Shown here: in pieces, positions 1 through 10,704 of the stretch | Layout of the letters: each line of letters opens with the position of its first letter | Position numbering within the stretch: position 1 is the first letter of the stretch | Assembly (NCBI RefSeq): GCF_900110075.1 | Contig: NZ_FOCJ01000002.1 | Location: 558,001-622,000, forward strand | Direction of reading: 5' to 3' | From: Paenibacillus sp. OV219 | GTDB taxonomy: Bacteria > Bacillota > Bacilli > Paenibacillales > Paenibacillaceae | DNA length: 64,000 nt | Program-made: the position numbers and the translations under genes | The notes under the pieces: model-generated | The model's input: the letters and a program-made list of their open reading frames with translations, nothing else | Database searches by the model: none | Told to the model about the DNA's origin: nothing

Positions 1-185
1 TCGCTAACGCCCAGCTGCAGAAGGACTGGAAGGAGCAAGGGGAAGAAGCTTTCACCTTCGAGGAATTGGAACGCAAGGATGCAGCGGAAGTGAAGGATGT
101 CCGCTGGGAGATGAAGATGATGAAGAAGCTGTGGCTCGAGAAGCTGCAGCCTTATGGAGAAAGAGGATACAACACGATTCAATAG
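1..185 (+). CDS. C-terminal end of an unidentified protein (partial)
   Basis: An open frame enters from the left edge and ends at TAG 183-185, giving about 60 residues. The visible tail is very rich in charged residues (KDWKEQGEEAF, ELERKDAAEVKDVRWEMK) and ends in ...YGERGYNTIQ, which looks helical. No motif allows me to name a family. A rho-independent terminator follows 15 bp downstream, which supports this being a real gene end rather than a chance frame. Confidence 0.55.
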   Translation, partial: ANAQLQKDWKEQGEEAFTFEELERKDAAEVKDVRWEMKMMKKLWLEKLQPYGERGYNTIQ

Positions 186-199
186 CTGCTGCATACGCC

Positions 200-235
200 G
201 CCTTCATGAACGAATTCGTTCATGGAGGCTTTTTT
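200..235 (+). terminator. Rho-independent terminator
   Basis: The inverted repeat arms are GCCTTCATGAACG and CGTTCATGGAGGC around an AATT loop, with one G·U pair, followed by six T. It closes the partial gene at the left edge. Confidence 0.85.
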
Positions 236-381
236 CGCTCCTTTTGACACCGACATTCATCTTAATCATTTACACGACCATTAATTGGTATTAGTATAAA
301 TATAATTTTATGGCTGGTTAGGAAATCCTTATACAGATCAACCTGGTACATACTGCACCCTGGAAAGGAAGTTGTCGCGCT

Positions 382-2400
382 TTGGAATTATTTCATGCTG
401 TCCTACTCATGCTGCTCATGATCGGGTTCTCCCATGTCATTAGTCGGTTCATTCCTGCTATTCCATCCCCGCTGATCCTGATAGCGCTCGGAGCGATTGT
501 CGCTTTGTTGCCGTCAGGCGTGCATCTGGAGATGGAGCCGGAGCTCTTCTTTATTCTGTTTATCGCACCACTGCTCTATAATGACGGCAAGCATACGCCT
601 CGCAGAGAGCTGTGGCGGCTTCGCGCTCCGATTCTGCTCCTCGCGGTCGGGCTTGTGTTCATAACTGTGCTCGTCGCTGGCTACGCGATTCACTGGCTCA
701 TTCCAACGATTCCGCTTCCTGCTGCGTTTGGGCTTGCCGCCATTCTATCGCCGACAGATGCTGTCGCCGTAGGCGCACTCGCGAAACGAATCCATATGCC
801 GGAGACGTTGCTTCGTTTACTCGAGGGAGAGTCGCTAATGAACGACGCCTCGGGACTTGTCGCGTTCAACTTTGCAATCGCGGCAACTGTAACAGGTGTT
901 TTCTCCATGACGCATGCCATCTTCAGCTTTCTTGTCATTGCCATTGGGGGCTTGCTGATAGGAGTCATTGTCGCTTTGCTCATCGTATGGCTTGGCGTCA
1001 CACTGCGCAGAAGCGGACTTGAGGACGTGACACTTCATATGCTGATTCAGATTCTGACACCGTTCCTGCTCTATCTGATTGCAGAGGAGATCGGCGTCTC
1101 TGGCATCTTGGCTGCAGTGGCTGGCGGGCTTGTCCATGCGATTGAACGGGACCGGGTCGATTCCGCCATGCTTCGTCTGAACATCGTCTCGAACAATACA
1201 TGGTCGGTGCTCCTATACGTGCTGAATGGACTCGTCTTTCTATTGCTCGGCTTGCAAATTCCGCATGTGACCAGCGTTGTGCTTCGCAATGCATCCATCG
1301 ACAATACACAGGTGTTCATTTACGCCTTTCTAATCTTCCTGCTGCTCGTGGTGCTGCGATTCGTCTGGACGTTTATTTTCACTCGCAATCAGAGACTGTT
1401 CGGAGTTGAGCAGAAGCAGGGGCAGGAGATGCCTGATTACAAAATGCTGCTGCTTACCTCACTCGGCGGCGTCCGCGGTGCAGTAACGTTGGCTGGTGCT
1501 TTCTCGATTCCTTACGTGCTTCGAAGCGGGGAGGCATTCCCGGAGCGTGACATGATGATCTTCATAGCAGCCATTGTCATCTTGATTTCTTTGGTGGTGT
1601 CAAGCGCATTGCTGCCTCTCCTTGCGAAGAGGAAGGAAGCGCCAGCCGAGCAGAATCGGTTGGAGCAGCATGCTCGGATTCGCGTGCTGCAAGCTGCGAT
1701 CGAAACGCTCAAGACGGAACAGAAACCAGAGAATGAAGCTGCCGCTATCTCTGTCATGACCGATTACCAGAAGTGGGTGCAAGAAGAGGCGTATCTCTCT
1801 CATACATCCGATTCGGGCCAGCCAAGATGCCGAGATACAGAAACAGAGCTGCGTATAAAGGCAATTGCAGCTGAACGCAGATGTATCGAAGCGATGGTGG
1901 AGGAAGGCAGTGCCGATGTGGAACAAGCGGCGAAGGTGACGGAGCTGCTCGATCAGATGGAGCTTGTGCTTACGAAGCGTACTCGCATCGGGCAAGTGCT
2001 CATCAAGATGTTTATGAAGAAGCTGTTCGCAAAGGACCGTAAGAAAAGCATGAATCATTATGAGGAACGGGAAGCGATGAAAGGGCTCAAAATCTCGATG
2101 TGCAAATCTGCGATAGTCGAATTAGGCGAGCAGAAACGACCGGAGACCGAAACAGAAACAAACTATGTGATTTCGCAATACAAGCAGATGCTCGGCCGAT
2201 TGTCGCTCTTGCAGGGCTCGCGTGCTTCTGAAGATTTGCAGCAGAACGATATGAAGAAAGAAATGTACTGGGTCGCCATTCAAGCAGAGCGAGATATGGT
2301 CCAAACGTTGTATGAAAGCGGCGAAATTTCTCGTGAGCTGGCAAGTGGATTAAGAGGAACGATTCGTGATCGTGAAACGGCGATATCAGAGATTATGTAG
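382..2400 (+). CDS. nhaK: CPA1-family Na+(K+)/H+ antiporter, NhaK-like
   Basis: Inner-membrane monovalent cation/proton exchanger involved in pH and sodium homeostasis. The N-terminal ~410 residues form about 12 hydrophobic segments. They carry the CPA1 ion-site signatures SPTDAVAV (about residues 123-130) and LEGESLMNDASG (about 147-158), whose acidic residues are the family's ion-binding positions. The last ~250 residues are a hydrophilic cytoplasmic tail rich in Glu/Lys. Total length of 672 aa is close to what I recall for B. subtilis NhaK (YvgP). The start is TTG at 382 with the ribosome site AAAGGAAG about 10 bp upstream; the next in-frame ATG (codon 10) has no comparable site. The upstream ~195 bp holds a TATAAT at 301-306 but no convincing -35. 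The symbol is by similarity of length and motifs; NhaG would be the alternative. Confidence 0.85.
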   Translation: MELFHAVLLMLLMIGFSHVISRFIPAIPSPLILIALGAIVALLPSGVHLEMEPELFFILFIAPLLYNDGKHTPRRELWRLRAPILLLAVGLVFITVLVAGYAIHWLIPTIPLPAAFGLAAILSPTDAVAVGALAKRIHMPETLLRLLEGESLMNDASGLVAFNFAIAATVTGVFSMTHAIFSFLVIAIGGLLIGVIVALLIVWLGVTLRRSGLEDVTLHMLIQILTPFLLYLIAEEIGVSGILAAVAGGLVHAIERDRVDSAMLRLNIVSNNTWSVLLYVLNGLVFLLLGLQIPHVTSVVLRNASIDNTQVFIYAFLIFLLLVVLRFVWTFIFTRNQRLFGVEQKQGQEMPDYKMLLLTSLGGVRGAVTLAGAFSIPYVLRSGEAFPERDMMIFIAAIVILISLVVSSALLPLLAKRKEAPAEQNRLEQHARIRVLQAAIETLKTEQKPENEAAAISVMTDYQKWVQEEAYLSHTSDSGQPRCRDTETELRIKAIAAERRCIEAMVEEGSADVEQAAKVTELLDQMELVLTKRTRIGQVLIKMFMKKLFAKDRKKSMNHYEEREAMKGLKISMCKSAIVELGEQKRPETETETNYVISQYKQMLGRLSLLQGSRASEDLQQNDMKKEMYWVAIQAERDMVQTLYESGEISRELASGLRGTIRDRETAISEIM

Positions 2401-2410
2401 GGGAGAAGCT

Positions 2411-3793
2411 ATGGAGCCAATTGCGCTAAGTAAGAAAGAGAATGCAGAGGGAAGCCGCGTCGGTTATTTATTTTCCAATCGGGATCTGCTGAGGCTGTTT
2501 CTGCCACTGACTGTAGAACAGGGATTGGAATTTCTCGTTGGCATAATCTCATCTGTCATGGTTGCCTTCGTGGGAGAGGCGGCCGTGTCAGGTGTGTCGC
2601 TTGTGGAATCTGTCATGGCTTTGTTGATCAGTTTATTTGGCGCGCTAGCAACAGGCGGTGCGGTCATAGCCGGACAATATATCGGATCGAAACAGGTGAG
2701 AGAAGCTCGTGAATCCGCACAGCAAATGTTCTGGTTCGTTAGCGTAATCTCGGTCGTCATTATGTTTGTTGTCTATGCACTCAAATCTTTCATTCTATTT
2801 ACGTTGTTTGGGCAAATATCGGATGAGGTGCGAGGTCATGCCGATACGTATCTTATGATTGTTTCGCTCTCTATTCCTTTTCTAGCTATTTATAATGCGG
2901 GGGCGGCGATTTTCCGTACGACTGGTAATGCAGTCGTCTCGATGAAAGTCGCGCTGCTCATGAATGTTATCAATGTGGCGGGAAGTGCGCTGTTGCTGTA
3001 CGGGTTTCATATGGGGACCGAGGGTGTTGCAATCCCGGCACTGGTATCCCGAATTGTTGCAGCTGCTATCATTATCGTAGTTGTTATAAATCCGGATTAT
3101 ATGTTGCATATGAAAAGAAGCTTGAAGCATAAGTTCGACTGGAGGATGATCAAGCAAATTTTGCGTATCGGGATTCCGTTCGGGCTTGAGAACAGCCTAT
3201 TCTTTATCGGCCGGATTATTGTGCTGAGTCTTGTATCGACCTTCGGTACGGCAGCGATAACGGCCAATGCTATCGGCGGCTCACTTGCGATATTTCAAGT
3301 ATTGCCGGGGGTTGCGATTAATTTAGGGATGACTGCCATAATTGCCAGATGTGTCGGGGCAGGGGAATACGCGCAGGCCAGATATTACACCAAGAAGATT
3401 ATGGCGATTGTGTATGCCTCTCAACTGGTGTTTATTTCGTTCATCATCGCCTTGCTTCCGCTCATTATGAAGGTATACGGGCTCTCAGAAGCTACTGCAG
3501 ACTTGACCTATCATATTGCCTTGTGGCACGGACTTGTTGCGATCATACTTTGGCCGTTTGCGTATACGCTGCCCGTTACGTTCAGAGCTGCGGGAGATGC
3601 GAAGTATCCAATGACAATTGGCATTATGACGATGTTTCTGTTCCGAGTCGTTCTGGCGTACCTGCTCGGGGTGCATTTTCATATGGGCGTATTCGGAACT
3701 TGGATTGCGATGTTCGCTGACTGGTTCGTCAGATTCATCTGTTTCACTTATCGGTATTTGAGTGGAAAATGGATGCGGTATCGGGTGATCTGA
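2411..3793 (+). CDS. MATE-family multidrug/toxin efflux transporter
   Basis: A 460-residue integral membrane protein made of two six-helix MatE bundles, the usual length for MATE antiporters that export cationic drugs using a Na+ or H+ gradient. Internal Gly-rich segments (VSLVESVMALLISLFGALAT, ATGGAVIAGQYIG) and the second-half repeat (ITANAIGGSLAIFQ, GVAINLGMTAIIARCVGAGE) are typical of the family. The frame is open further upstream into the antiporter gene. I chose ATG 2411, 10 bp after the antiporter stop, because GGGAGAAG precedes it. It is probably co-transcribed with the antiporter. The substrate cannot be read from the sequence. Confidence 0.88.
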   Translation: MEPIALSKKENAEGSRVGYLFSNRDLLRLFLPLTVEQGLEFLVGIISSVMVAFVGEAAVSGVSLVESVMALLISLFGALATGGAVIAGQYIGSKQVREARESAQQMFWFVSVISVVIMFVVYALKSFILFTLFGQISDEVRGHADTYLMIVSLSIPFLAIYNAGAAIFRTTGNAVVSMKVALLMNVINVAGSALLLYGFHMGTEGVAIPALVSRIVAAAIIIVVVINPDYMLHMKRSLKHKFDWRMIKQILRIGIPFGLENSLFFIGRIIVLSLVSTFGTAAITANAIGGSLAIFQVLPGVAINLGMTAIIARCVGAGEYAQARYYTKKIMAIVYASQLVFISFIIALLPLIMKVYGLSEATADLTYHIALWHGLVAIILWPFAYTLPVTFRAAGDAKYPMTIGIMTMFLFRVVLAYLLGVHFHMGVFGTWIAMFADWFVRFICFTYRYLSGKWMRYRVI

Positions 3794-3850
3794 GAATAGA
3801 GCAACTATTCCGTTTGAGAATGACAGATGTTTATTATTCCAAATATTGTA

Positions 3851-3877
3851 ACTCATATCGCTGATTTTCATAGAATA
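3851..3877 (+). promoter_or_regulatory. Sigma-K-like promoter of the first small paralogue
   Basis: The -10 CATAGAATA (3869-3877) matches the sigma-K consensus CATANNNTA exactly. An AC dinucleotide at 3851-3852, 16 nt upstream, fits the sigma-K -35. Sigma K is the late mother-cell sigma factor in sporulation, so expression of the downstream gene late in sporulation is inferred. The region from 3864 to 3886 is base-for-base identical to that upstream of the paralogue at 13636. Confidence 0.6.
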
Positions 3878-3910
3878 GAGCATGTCTTATTAAGAAAGAG
3901 GTGCTAAGAA

Positions 3911-4279
3911 ATGCCCTATTCTACAGGAGTCGTGACGAATACTAGATTTTTCGGTACAGCCGCTTCTTCTCTCGTTGTGAGCACAAGAAATCTCGATGTA
4001 ATTAACTCGACAACAGTAACCGTTCATATATTCGCGTCCGTATCTTCGACTGTATTCTATACCGCATATTTGACTTCTTATGTCGTAGCGGCTAATTCAT
4101 TTGATGTAAGAAGCTTTTCAATTGGCGGTAATGTCGCTTATGAAGTACAGCTAAACTCGACTATTACCAATGTTTTGTTCACTGCCACTGGATTAGACGA
4201 ATTCGGGAATTTGACGGAGGATCAGCGTCATCCTCAGGCGGAACTCATTTTTATTCCGGTACTAAGCCCGGTTTTTTAA
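3911..4279 (+). CDS. Small protein, candidate late-sporulation (spore-surface) protein, paralogue 1
   Basis: Encodes 122 residues beginning MPYSTGVVTNTRFFGTA. It is rich in Val, Thr, Ser, Asn and aromatic residues, with alternating polar/hydrophobic stretches that suggest a beta-sandwich. It has no signal peptide, membrane segment or Cys. More than half of its residues match the protein at 13636-14016, including RNLDV, IFASV, FYTAY, SYVV, GNV.YEVQLN and GL.EFGNL. The ribosome site is AAGAGGTGCTAAG. The gene is monocistronic between a sigma-K-like promoter and its own terminator, so a product of the mother cell laid on the spore is plausible. This is inference: I do not recognise a characterised family. 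Confidence 0.75.
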   Translation: MPYSTGVVTNTRFFGTAASSLVVSTRNLDVINSTTVTVHIFASVSSTVFYTAYLTSYVVAANSFDVRSFSIGGNVAYEVQLNSTITNVLFTATGLDEFGNLTEDQRHPQAELIFIPVLSPVF

Positions 4280-4282
4280 CGA

Positions 4283-4313
4283 TAAGGGGCTCCCATCTGG
4301 GAGCCCCTTATTG
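4283..4313 (+). terminator. Rho-independent terminator
   Basis: Perfect 13-bp stem (TAAGGGGCTCCCA with TGGGAGCCCCTTA) and a 2-nt loop, starting just after the small-gene stop and followed by TTGT. The U-tract is short. Confidence 0.8.
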
Positions 4314-4382
4314 TCATTTCGGATACCTTGTAATGATAAAGTCCATCGCGGGATATGCATATAAAATTACCAGTCGTTGAGA

Positions 4383-4411
4383 TTGACAATCATTCTCAAT
4401 GGTACTACGAT
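4383..4411 (+). promoter_or_regulatory. Fur-regulated sigma-A promoter of the iron-uptake operon
   Basis: TTGACA (4383-4388), 17-nt spacer and TACGAT (4406-4411) form a good housekeeping promoter. The -35 lies inside TGACAATCATTCTCA (4384-4398), which matches the Fur 7-1-7 consensus TGATAATNATTATCA at all but two defined positions. Fe-loaded Fur bound there would block RNA polymerase, giving iron repression of the four-gene operon downstream. Confidence 0.75.
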
Positions 4412-4456
4412 GCTCTCTAGTTTGTACAGAGAGAATATTGTGGGAGGAAGAGAATC

Positions 4457-5638
4457 ATGAAGAAATTAGTATGGACTGGTTGTATTGGGATTGGCGCATT
4501 AATTATAGCAGGCTGTTCGAGTACGGATAATGGTCAGAAGGATAATGCAAGTGCAAGCGCAAGTACGAATGTTAGTGCAAATGCGAATGCGAACACAAGT
4601 ACAAATGCAAACACAAGCGCAAATGCTGCCACTGAAGCTGTATCGATCGTGGACGGCAGAGGCAAAGAGGTTGTTCTTAAGAATGGATACGCCAAAAATT
4701 TTGTGCTGTTTCCAAACGAGGGAACAGAAATATTTTCGATAACGCAATCGGTTGAACCTTTCTTGGGTATGCGAAAAGGAGATCAAGAGTCTAATATTGC
4801 TGGCGGCGCTGTTGCAAAACAATACCCGGAGATATTAAAGGTGAATAATAACATCATGCAAGCTGATGGAAGTGCGCCTAATGTTGAGGGAATTCTGAAG
4901 CTGGCCCCTGATGTGGTTTATCAATGGACTACCCATGGTGATGGTGCAATTAAACCGCTTGAGGATGCCGGCGTTAATGTTGTTGCTGTCAATTGGGGTA
5001 CTTACGAGGATGACATTGAGAGATATACATTATACGGCAAGGCGCTAGGAAAGCAGGATCGAGTGGATGAGGTCTTTGCACACCAGGCTAAAGCCAAAGA
5101 AGATGTGCTTAAAGTAACTCAGAATCTAACTGAGGATGAGCGTCAAGATCATGTTTTTGTTAGTGCAATTAATGATAATCAAATCAACGTATGGGGAACA
5201 GAACTCCCTCACACCCCTGTACATAAGGTGGAAAACGCAGCCTTTACCAAAGGCAAAATATCCGATATCGATGCGGATATCAATGTAGAAACGTTGCTCA
5301 AATGGGATCCAGATATGATTGTGATCGGCGAATGGGCAAAGGATATCACACCGGACTATTTCTTTAAGCATCCCGTTCTGAAAAATTTGAGAGCGGTTAA
5401 AGAAAAAAGAGTGTATAAAAGCCCAACCGCTTCTTTACTTGATAATCCGGGAATCAACTGGTACTTCTATTCGGTATTAGCGTATCCAGACAAGTTCAAA
5501 GGATTTGATATGCGTAAACAGGTCCGTGAAGATTATAAATTGCTATACAACATCGATCTAACGGAAGAAGATATTGATTCCGTCTTGAATGTCGCAGAGA
5601 ACAAAACCAGCAAAAATTTCGATCTGTTCATGCAATAA
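4457..5638 (+). CDS. Iron/siderophore ABC transporter substrate-binding lipoprotein
   Basis: A 393-residue secreted solute-binding protein of the FecB/FhuD-like class (periplasmic binding, PF01497 type). The signal peptide ends in lipobox IIAGC, so Cys is lipidated and anchors the protein outside the membrane. Residues ~25-60 are a low-complexity Asn/Ala/Ser/Thr linker. The body has the class pattern of VLFPNEGTEIFSITQ, then ILKLAPDVVYQW, VNVVAVNWG and LLKWDPDMIVIGEW. The ribosome site is GGGAGGAAG. A Fur-box promoter lies upstream; permease and ATPase follow at once. The ligand is probably a ferric siderophore or heme-like iron source, but the exact one cannot be told. Confidence 0.85.
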   Translation: MKKLVWTGCIGIGALIIAGCSSTDNGQKDNASASASTNVSANANANTSTNANTSANAATEAVSIVDGRGKEVVLKNGYAKNFVLFPNEGTEIFSITQSVEPFLGMRKGDQESNIAGGAVAKQYPEILKVNNNIMQADGSAPNVEGILKLAPDVVYQWTTHGDGAIKPLEDAGVNVVAVNWGTYEDDIERYTLYGKALGKQDRVDEVFAHQAKAKEDVLKVTQNLTEDERQDHVFVSAINDNQINVWGTELPHTPVHKVENAAFTKGKISDIDADINVETLLKWDPDMIVIGEWAKDITPDYFFKHPVLKNLRAVKEKRVYKSPTASLLDNPGINWYFYSVLAYPDKFKGFDMRKQVREDYKLLYNIDLTEEDIDSVLNVAENKTSKNFDLFMQ

Positions 5639-5651
5639 GGAGTAGCCCAGG

Positions 5652-6665
5652 ATGACAATAGAGAGACGTAAGTTTCTAAAGAAGTTTTATCTTGTATCGA
5701 TAATTGCTTTGTTCGTTTTCATGGTGGCAGCGATTTGTATCGGAAGATACACAATCGCGCCACTTGATGTTTTGAATTCACTATTTAACCCAACTTCGAT
5801 TTCTGACCCTACGGTTCCAGTCGTTGTACAGGAAGTTAGAATTCCTCGTGTGCTGTTAGCTGTGGTTGTAGGAGCTGGTATAGCAGTTGCTGGTGCTTCT
5901 TTGCAGGCGATTTTCGGGAATCCACTCGTAAGTGAGGAAATTCTAGGTGTGTCCTCAGGAGCAAGCTTTGGTGCAGCACTTGGAATCGTAACTATCGGAA
6001 CGACGCTGGGTACACAAACCTCGGCCGTATTCTTTGGATTTGCAGCCATGTATCTGACCTATATAATCGCTAGAAGACGTGGGCGCGTTACGGTGCTCAT
6101 GCTCGTTCTTGCAGGAATTATAACAAGCTCAGTATTCGGCTCAGGTGTTTCCCTATTAAAGTACTTCGCGGATCCGAGAAATGAGCTTCCCGCGATCACT
6201 TTCTGGCTTATGGGCTCACTTGCCAGTGCTTCCAAGGAAACGATCTTTAGGACAATGCCAAGCATTATCATTTCTCTATTCTTTCTCTACAGATACAGAT
6301 GGCAGCTAAATCTGCTTTCATTAGAAGAAGATGAAGCGGTTTCGTTGGGTGTAAATATTAAGAAAATGCGTGTCATTATTATATTTTTCACAACAGTCAT
6401 CGTGGCGGCGGCTGTATCGATAGCTGGTGTTATTAGTTTTGTGGGACTTATTGTACCGCATTTTACGCGGATGATCGTCGGAACAGACAATAAGCATCTA
6501 ATACCGGCCACTATGATTATGGGTGCGATATTTGTGCTCATTACAGATACCCTCGCTAGATCTTTAACAGGCTCCGAAATTCCATTATCCATATTGAGTT
6601 CGCTTCTGGGTGTGCCATTCTTTATCTATCTGCTTAGAAGAACAGGGGGAGTGCTCGATGATTAG
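5652..6665 (+). CDS. FecCD-family iron/siderophore ABC permease
   Basis: A 337-residue polytopic permease of the BtuC/FecCD family (about 10 membrane helices). Recognisable segments are VRIPRVLLAVVVGAGIAVAG, FGNPLVSEEILGVSSGASFG and AGVISFVGLIVPHFTRMIVG, the last being the family's ATPase-coupling loop. Length matches the family. It starts 14 bp after the binding-protein stop with AAGGAG as ribosome site. One permease gene suggests a homodimeric channel. Confidence 0.93.
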   Translation: MTIERRKFLKKFYLVSIIALFVFMVAAICIGRYTIAPLDVLNSLFNPTSISDPTVPVVVQEVRIPRVLLAVVVGAGIAVAGASLQAIFGNPLVSEEILGVSSGASFGAALGIVTIGTTLGTQTSAVFFGFAAMYLTYIIARRRGRVTVLMLVLAGIITSSVFGSGVSLLKYFADPRNELPAITFWLMGSLASASKETIFRTMPSIIISLFFLYRYRWQLNLLSLEEDEAVSLGVNIKKMRVIIIFFTTVIVAAAVSIAGVISFVGLIVPHFTRMIVGTDNKHLIPATMIMGAIFVLITDTLARSLTGSEIPLSILSSLLGVPFFIYLLRRTGGVLDD

Positions 6666-7460
6666 AGTAGATAATCTAAATTTTCAGTACCCCAATTCTC
6701 AAAGAGAGATATTCAAAGAGTTATCCTTTCACGTAAAAAAGGGTGAAACATTAGCGATTCTGGGAGCAAACGGGATCGGAAAGACAACTTTTCTAAAATG
6801 CTTATTGGGCTTCCTGGATTATAAATCAGGCAATATCTTTATCAATGATGAATCGGTTAAAACAATGTCTGCAAGTAAGTTCTGGAAACAAGTCGCCTAC
6901 GTTCCGCAGTCGAAGAGAGCGGCGTTTGGATTTACTGGTCTTGAAATGACCGTTATGGGCTTATCTCCTCATGTAAAAATGGGCAAGCTCCCTACCAAAG
7001 AGGATTACGAGAGAGCGTATGAGCAATTAAGAAAGCTCGGAATTGAGCATCTTAGTGAACGAAATTGTAATAACATGAGTGGCGGAGAGCTGCAAATGGT
7101 GTTGATTGCAAGAGCTCTTATCAAGGAGCCGCAAATCCTTATTATGGATGAGCCTGAATCCCATCTTGATATGAGAAATCAGCTTAAAGTTTTGAATATT
7201 GTCGAAGAGTTGAATGAACAAGGGGAATATTCGATCATTATCAATACTCATTTCCCTCAACATGCCTTTCGTATCGCACAGTCAACGCTGCTCCTCGGAA
7301 AAGACGGGTATATTTTCGATAAAACGGAGCTTGTGGTGAACACAACGAATTTACGACATTATTTTGGAATCAATTCTGAAATATTATCGTACGACCTGGC
7401 TGATAAATCCTATTCCACTATATTACCGATCGATCTGCAAACGGCTGAAGAGGTCATAAG

Positions 7461-7464
<4 letters not shown>
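6658..7464 (+). CDS. Iron/siderophore ABC transporter ATP-binding protein
   Basis: A 268-residue ATPase of the FepC/FhuC type. Walker A is GANGIGKTT, the ABC signature is MSGGELQMV, Walker B is ILIMDEPESHLD, and a switch His sits in NTHFPQHA. The frame is open further 5', but I chose ATG 6658 because AGGGGGA precedes it and the protein then begins at MIRVDNLNFQYP, as in homologues. The start overlaps the permease stop by 8 bp, indicating translational coupling. It energises uptake through the permease at 5652-6665. Confidence 0.93.
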
Positions 7465-9480
<2,016 letters not shown>

Positions 9481-9530
9481 TCATCTATTCTTCATTCATT
9501 ATGTTCTACAGCTCACATCGAACGTTATCA

Positions 9531-9545
9531 CATTCGTCTCGAATG
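9531..9545. promoter_or_regulatory. Palindromic candidate operator between aldo/keto reductase and araC-type gene
   Basis: CATTCG-TCT-CGAATG is a perfect 6-bp dyad in the divergent 166-bp gene-to-gene gap. Its position suits a regulator controlling one or both genes. AraC proteins more often use direct repeats, so the bound factor is not certain. Confidence 0.4.
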
Positions 9546-9631
9546 ATTGCCTAATCCTCTCAAACCACTTAAGTACTAAGTAAAGTTGGATTATAATGAA
9601 GCTAATAAAGCTGACGGAAGAGGGGAATCGA

Positions 9632-10525
9632 ATGTCTGGAATAAACATGACACAGCAGCAAGAGCTTACCAACATTATTGAACGGTATTCAGATGGGGAT
9701 GGTGTACATAAAACTGCGATTCCATCTTTATATTTCTTACGTCGGTCAAGTACGAGCGAGCCAAGCCACGGTGTATATAAGCCGTCTTTTTGTATGATTG
9801 TACAAGGAGCTAAGGAGGTGTGGTTAGCACAGGATCGTTTCAAGTACAGTCCTGCAGATTATCTTGTCGCTTCCGTACATTTGCCAGTCAATTCCCAGGT
9901 TACTGAAGCTACTCCAGAGCTGCCGTACTTGGGTCTGAAGCTTGAATTTGAACCGAGCCAGATCATTGAGGTGTTACATGATTCGGAACTGTTGGTCGAT
10001 CCGAAGGTAAATCCGAAACGTGCGATGTATGTCAGTCATATTGAATCGTCTTTATTGGATGCGGTCGTCAGGCTGGCTCGGCTGTTAGATAATCCAAACG
10101 AAATACCTGTGCTAGCTCCAATATTTACGAAAGAAATCCTTTATAGGGTGTTGCAGGGTGAGAACGGGGATATCTTGAAAGGGCTTGTAATGGAAGAGAG
10201 CGCCATCAACCAAATCCGCGATGTGATCGAACATATTGTAAACCATTATGAGCGTTCCTTCCGTATTGAGGAGCTCGCAGAAATAGCGAATATGAGTGTT
10301 TCCACTTTTCATCGGCACTTTAAAGAAGTCACGGCTTTGAGTCCTATTCAATATCAGAAGCAAATGAGACTCCAGGAAGCCCGTCGTTTATTATTAACCG
10401 AGTCCTCAGACGCCTCTGACGTAGCATTTCGTGTAGGTTATGAAAGTACGTCTCAGTTCAGTCGTGAATATTCCCGGATGTTTGGATTCCCGCCTCGCCA
10501 AGATATTAAGCGCTTAAAAGCATAG
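9632..10525 (+). CDS. AraC-family transcriptional regulator with AraC_N sensor domain
   Basis: A 297-residue regulator. The N-terminal part (about 1-175) resembles the AraC_N type (PSFCMIVQGAKEVWLAQDRF, then YLVASVHLPV). The C-terminal ~100 residues hold two helix-turn-helix motifs (RIEELAEIANMSVSTFHRHF and SDVAFRVGYESTSQFSREYS). ATG 9632 was preferred over the ATG at 9596 because AGAGGGGAATCG precedes it. It is transcribed divergently from the aldo/keto reductase. The same pairing occurs in E. coli, where the AraC_N protein YqhC activates aldehyde reductase genes, so an aldehyde-stress role is a reasonable inference. Confidence 0.88.
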   Translation: MSGINMTQQQELTNIIERYSDGDGVHKTAIPSLYFLRRSSTSEPSHGVYKPSFCMIVQGAKEVWLAQDRFKYSPADYLVASVHLPVNSQVTEATPELPYLGLKLEFEPSQIIEVLHDSELLVDPKVNPKRAMYVSHIESSLLDAVVRLARLLDNPNEIPVLAPIFTKEILYRVLQGENGDILKGLVMEESAINQIRDVIEHIVNHYERSFRIEELAEIANMSVSTFHRHFKEVTALSPIQYQKQMRLQEARRLLLTESSDASDVAFRVGYESTSQFSREYSRMFGFPPRQDIKRLKA

Positions 10526-10545
10526 AGGATTACCCAGTAATAGTA

Positions 10546-10575
10546 GGCAGGCCACTAGAGGCTTGCCTTTTCTTT
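10546..10575 (+). terminator. Rho-independent terminator
   Basis: Stem GGCAGGCC/GGCTTGCC (one G·U) with loop ACTAGA, followed by TTTTCTTTG. It follows the AraC-type gene. Confidence 0.75.
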
Positions 10576-10704
10576 GTTGTAATGGAGGTTGAGAGGATTA
10601 GGCAATGATTCAGCATGAATGAGATAACGATACAGGTTGTACTTACTGCATAATTAGTATGGCTACATGAGTGACAACTAACTGGATATGAAGGAGAAGT
10701 TATT

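Noticed and set aside
3794-3810. GAATAG-AGCAA-CTATTC hairpin after the MATE gene as terminator
   Set aside because: Stem of only 6 A/T-rich pairs with no U-tract.
4383-4456. Riboswitch-like leader (CTCTCT...AGAGAG hairpin) before the iron operon
   Set aside because: The leader is too short and the stem too simple; Fur control explains the site.
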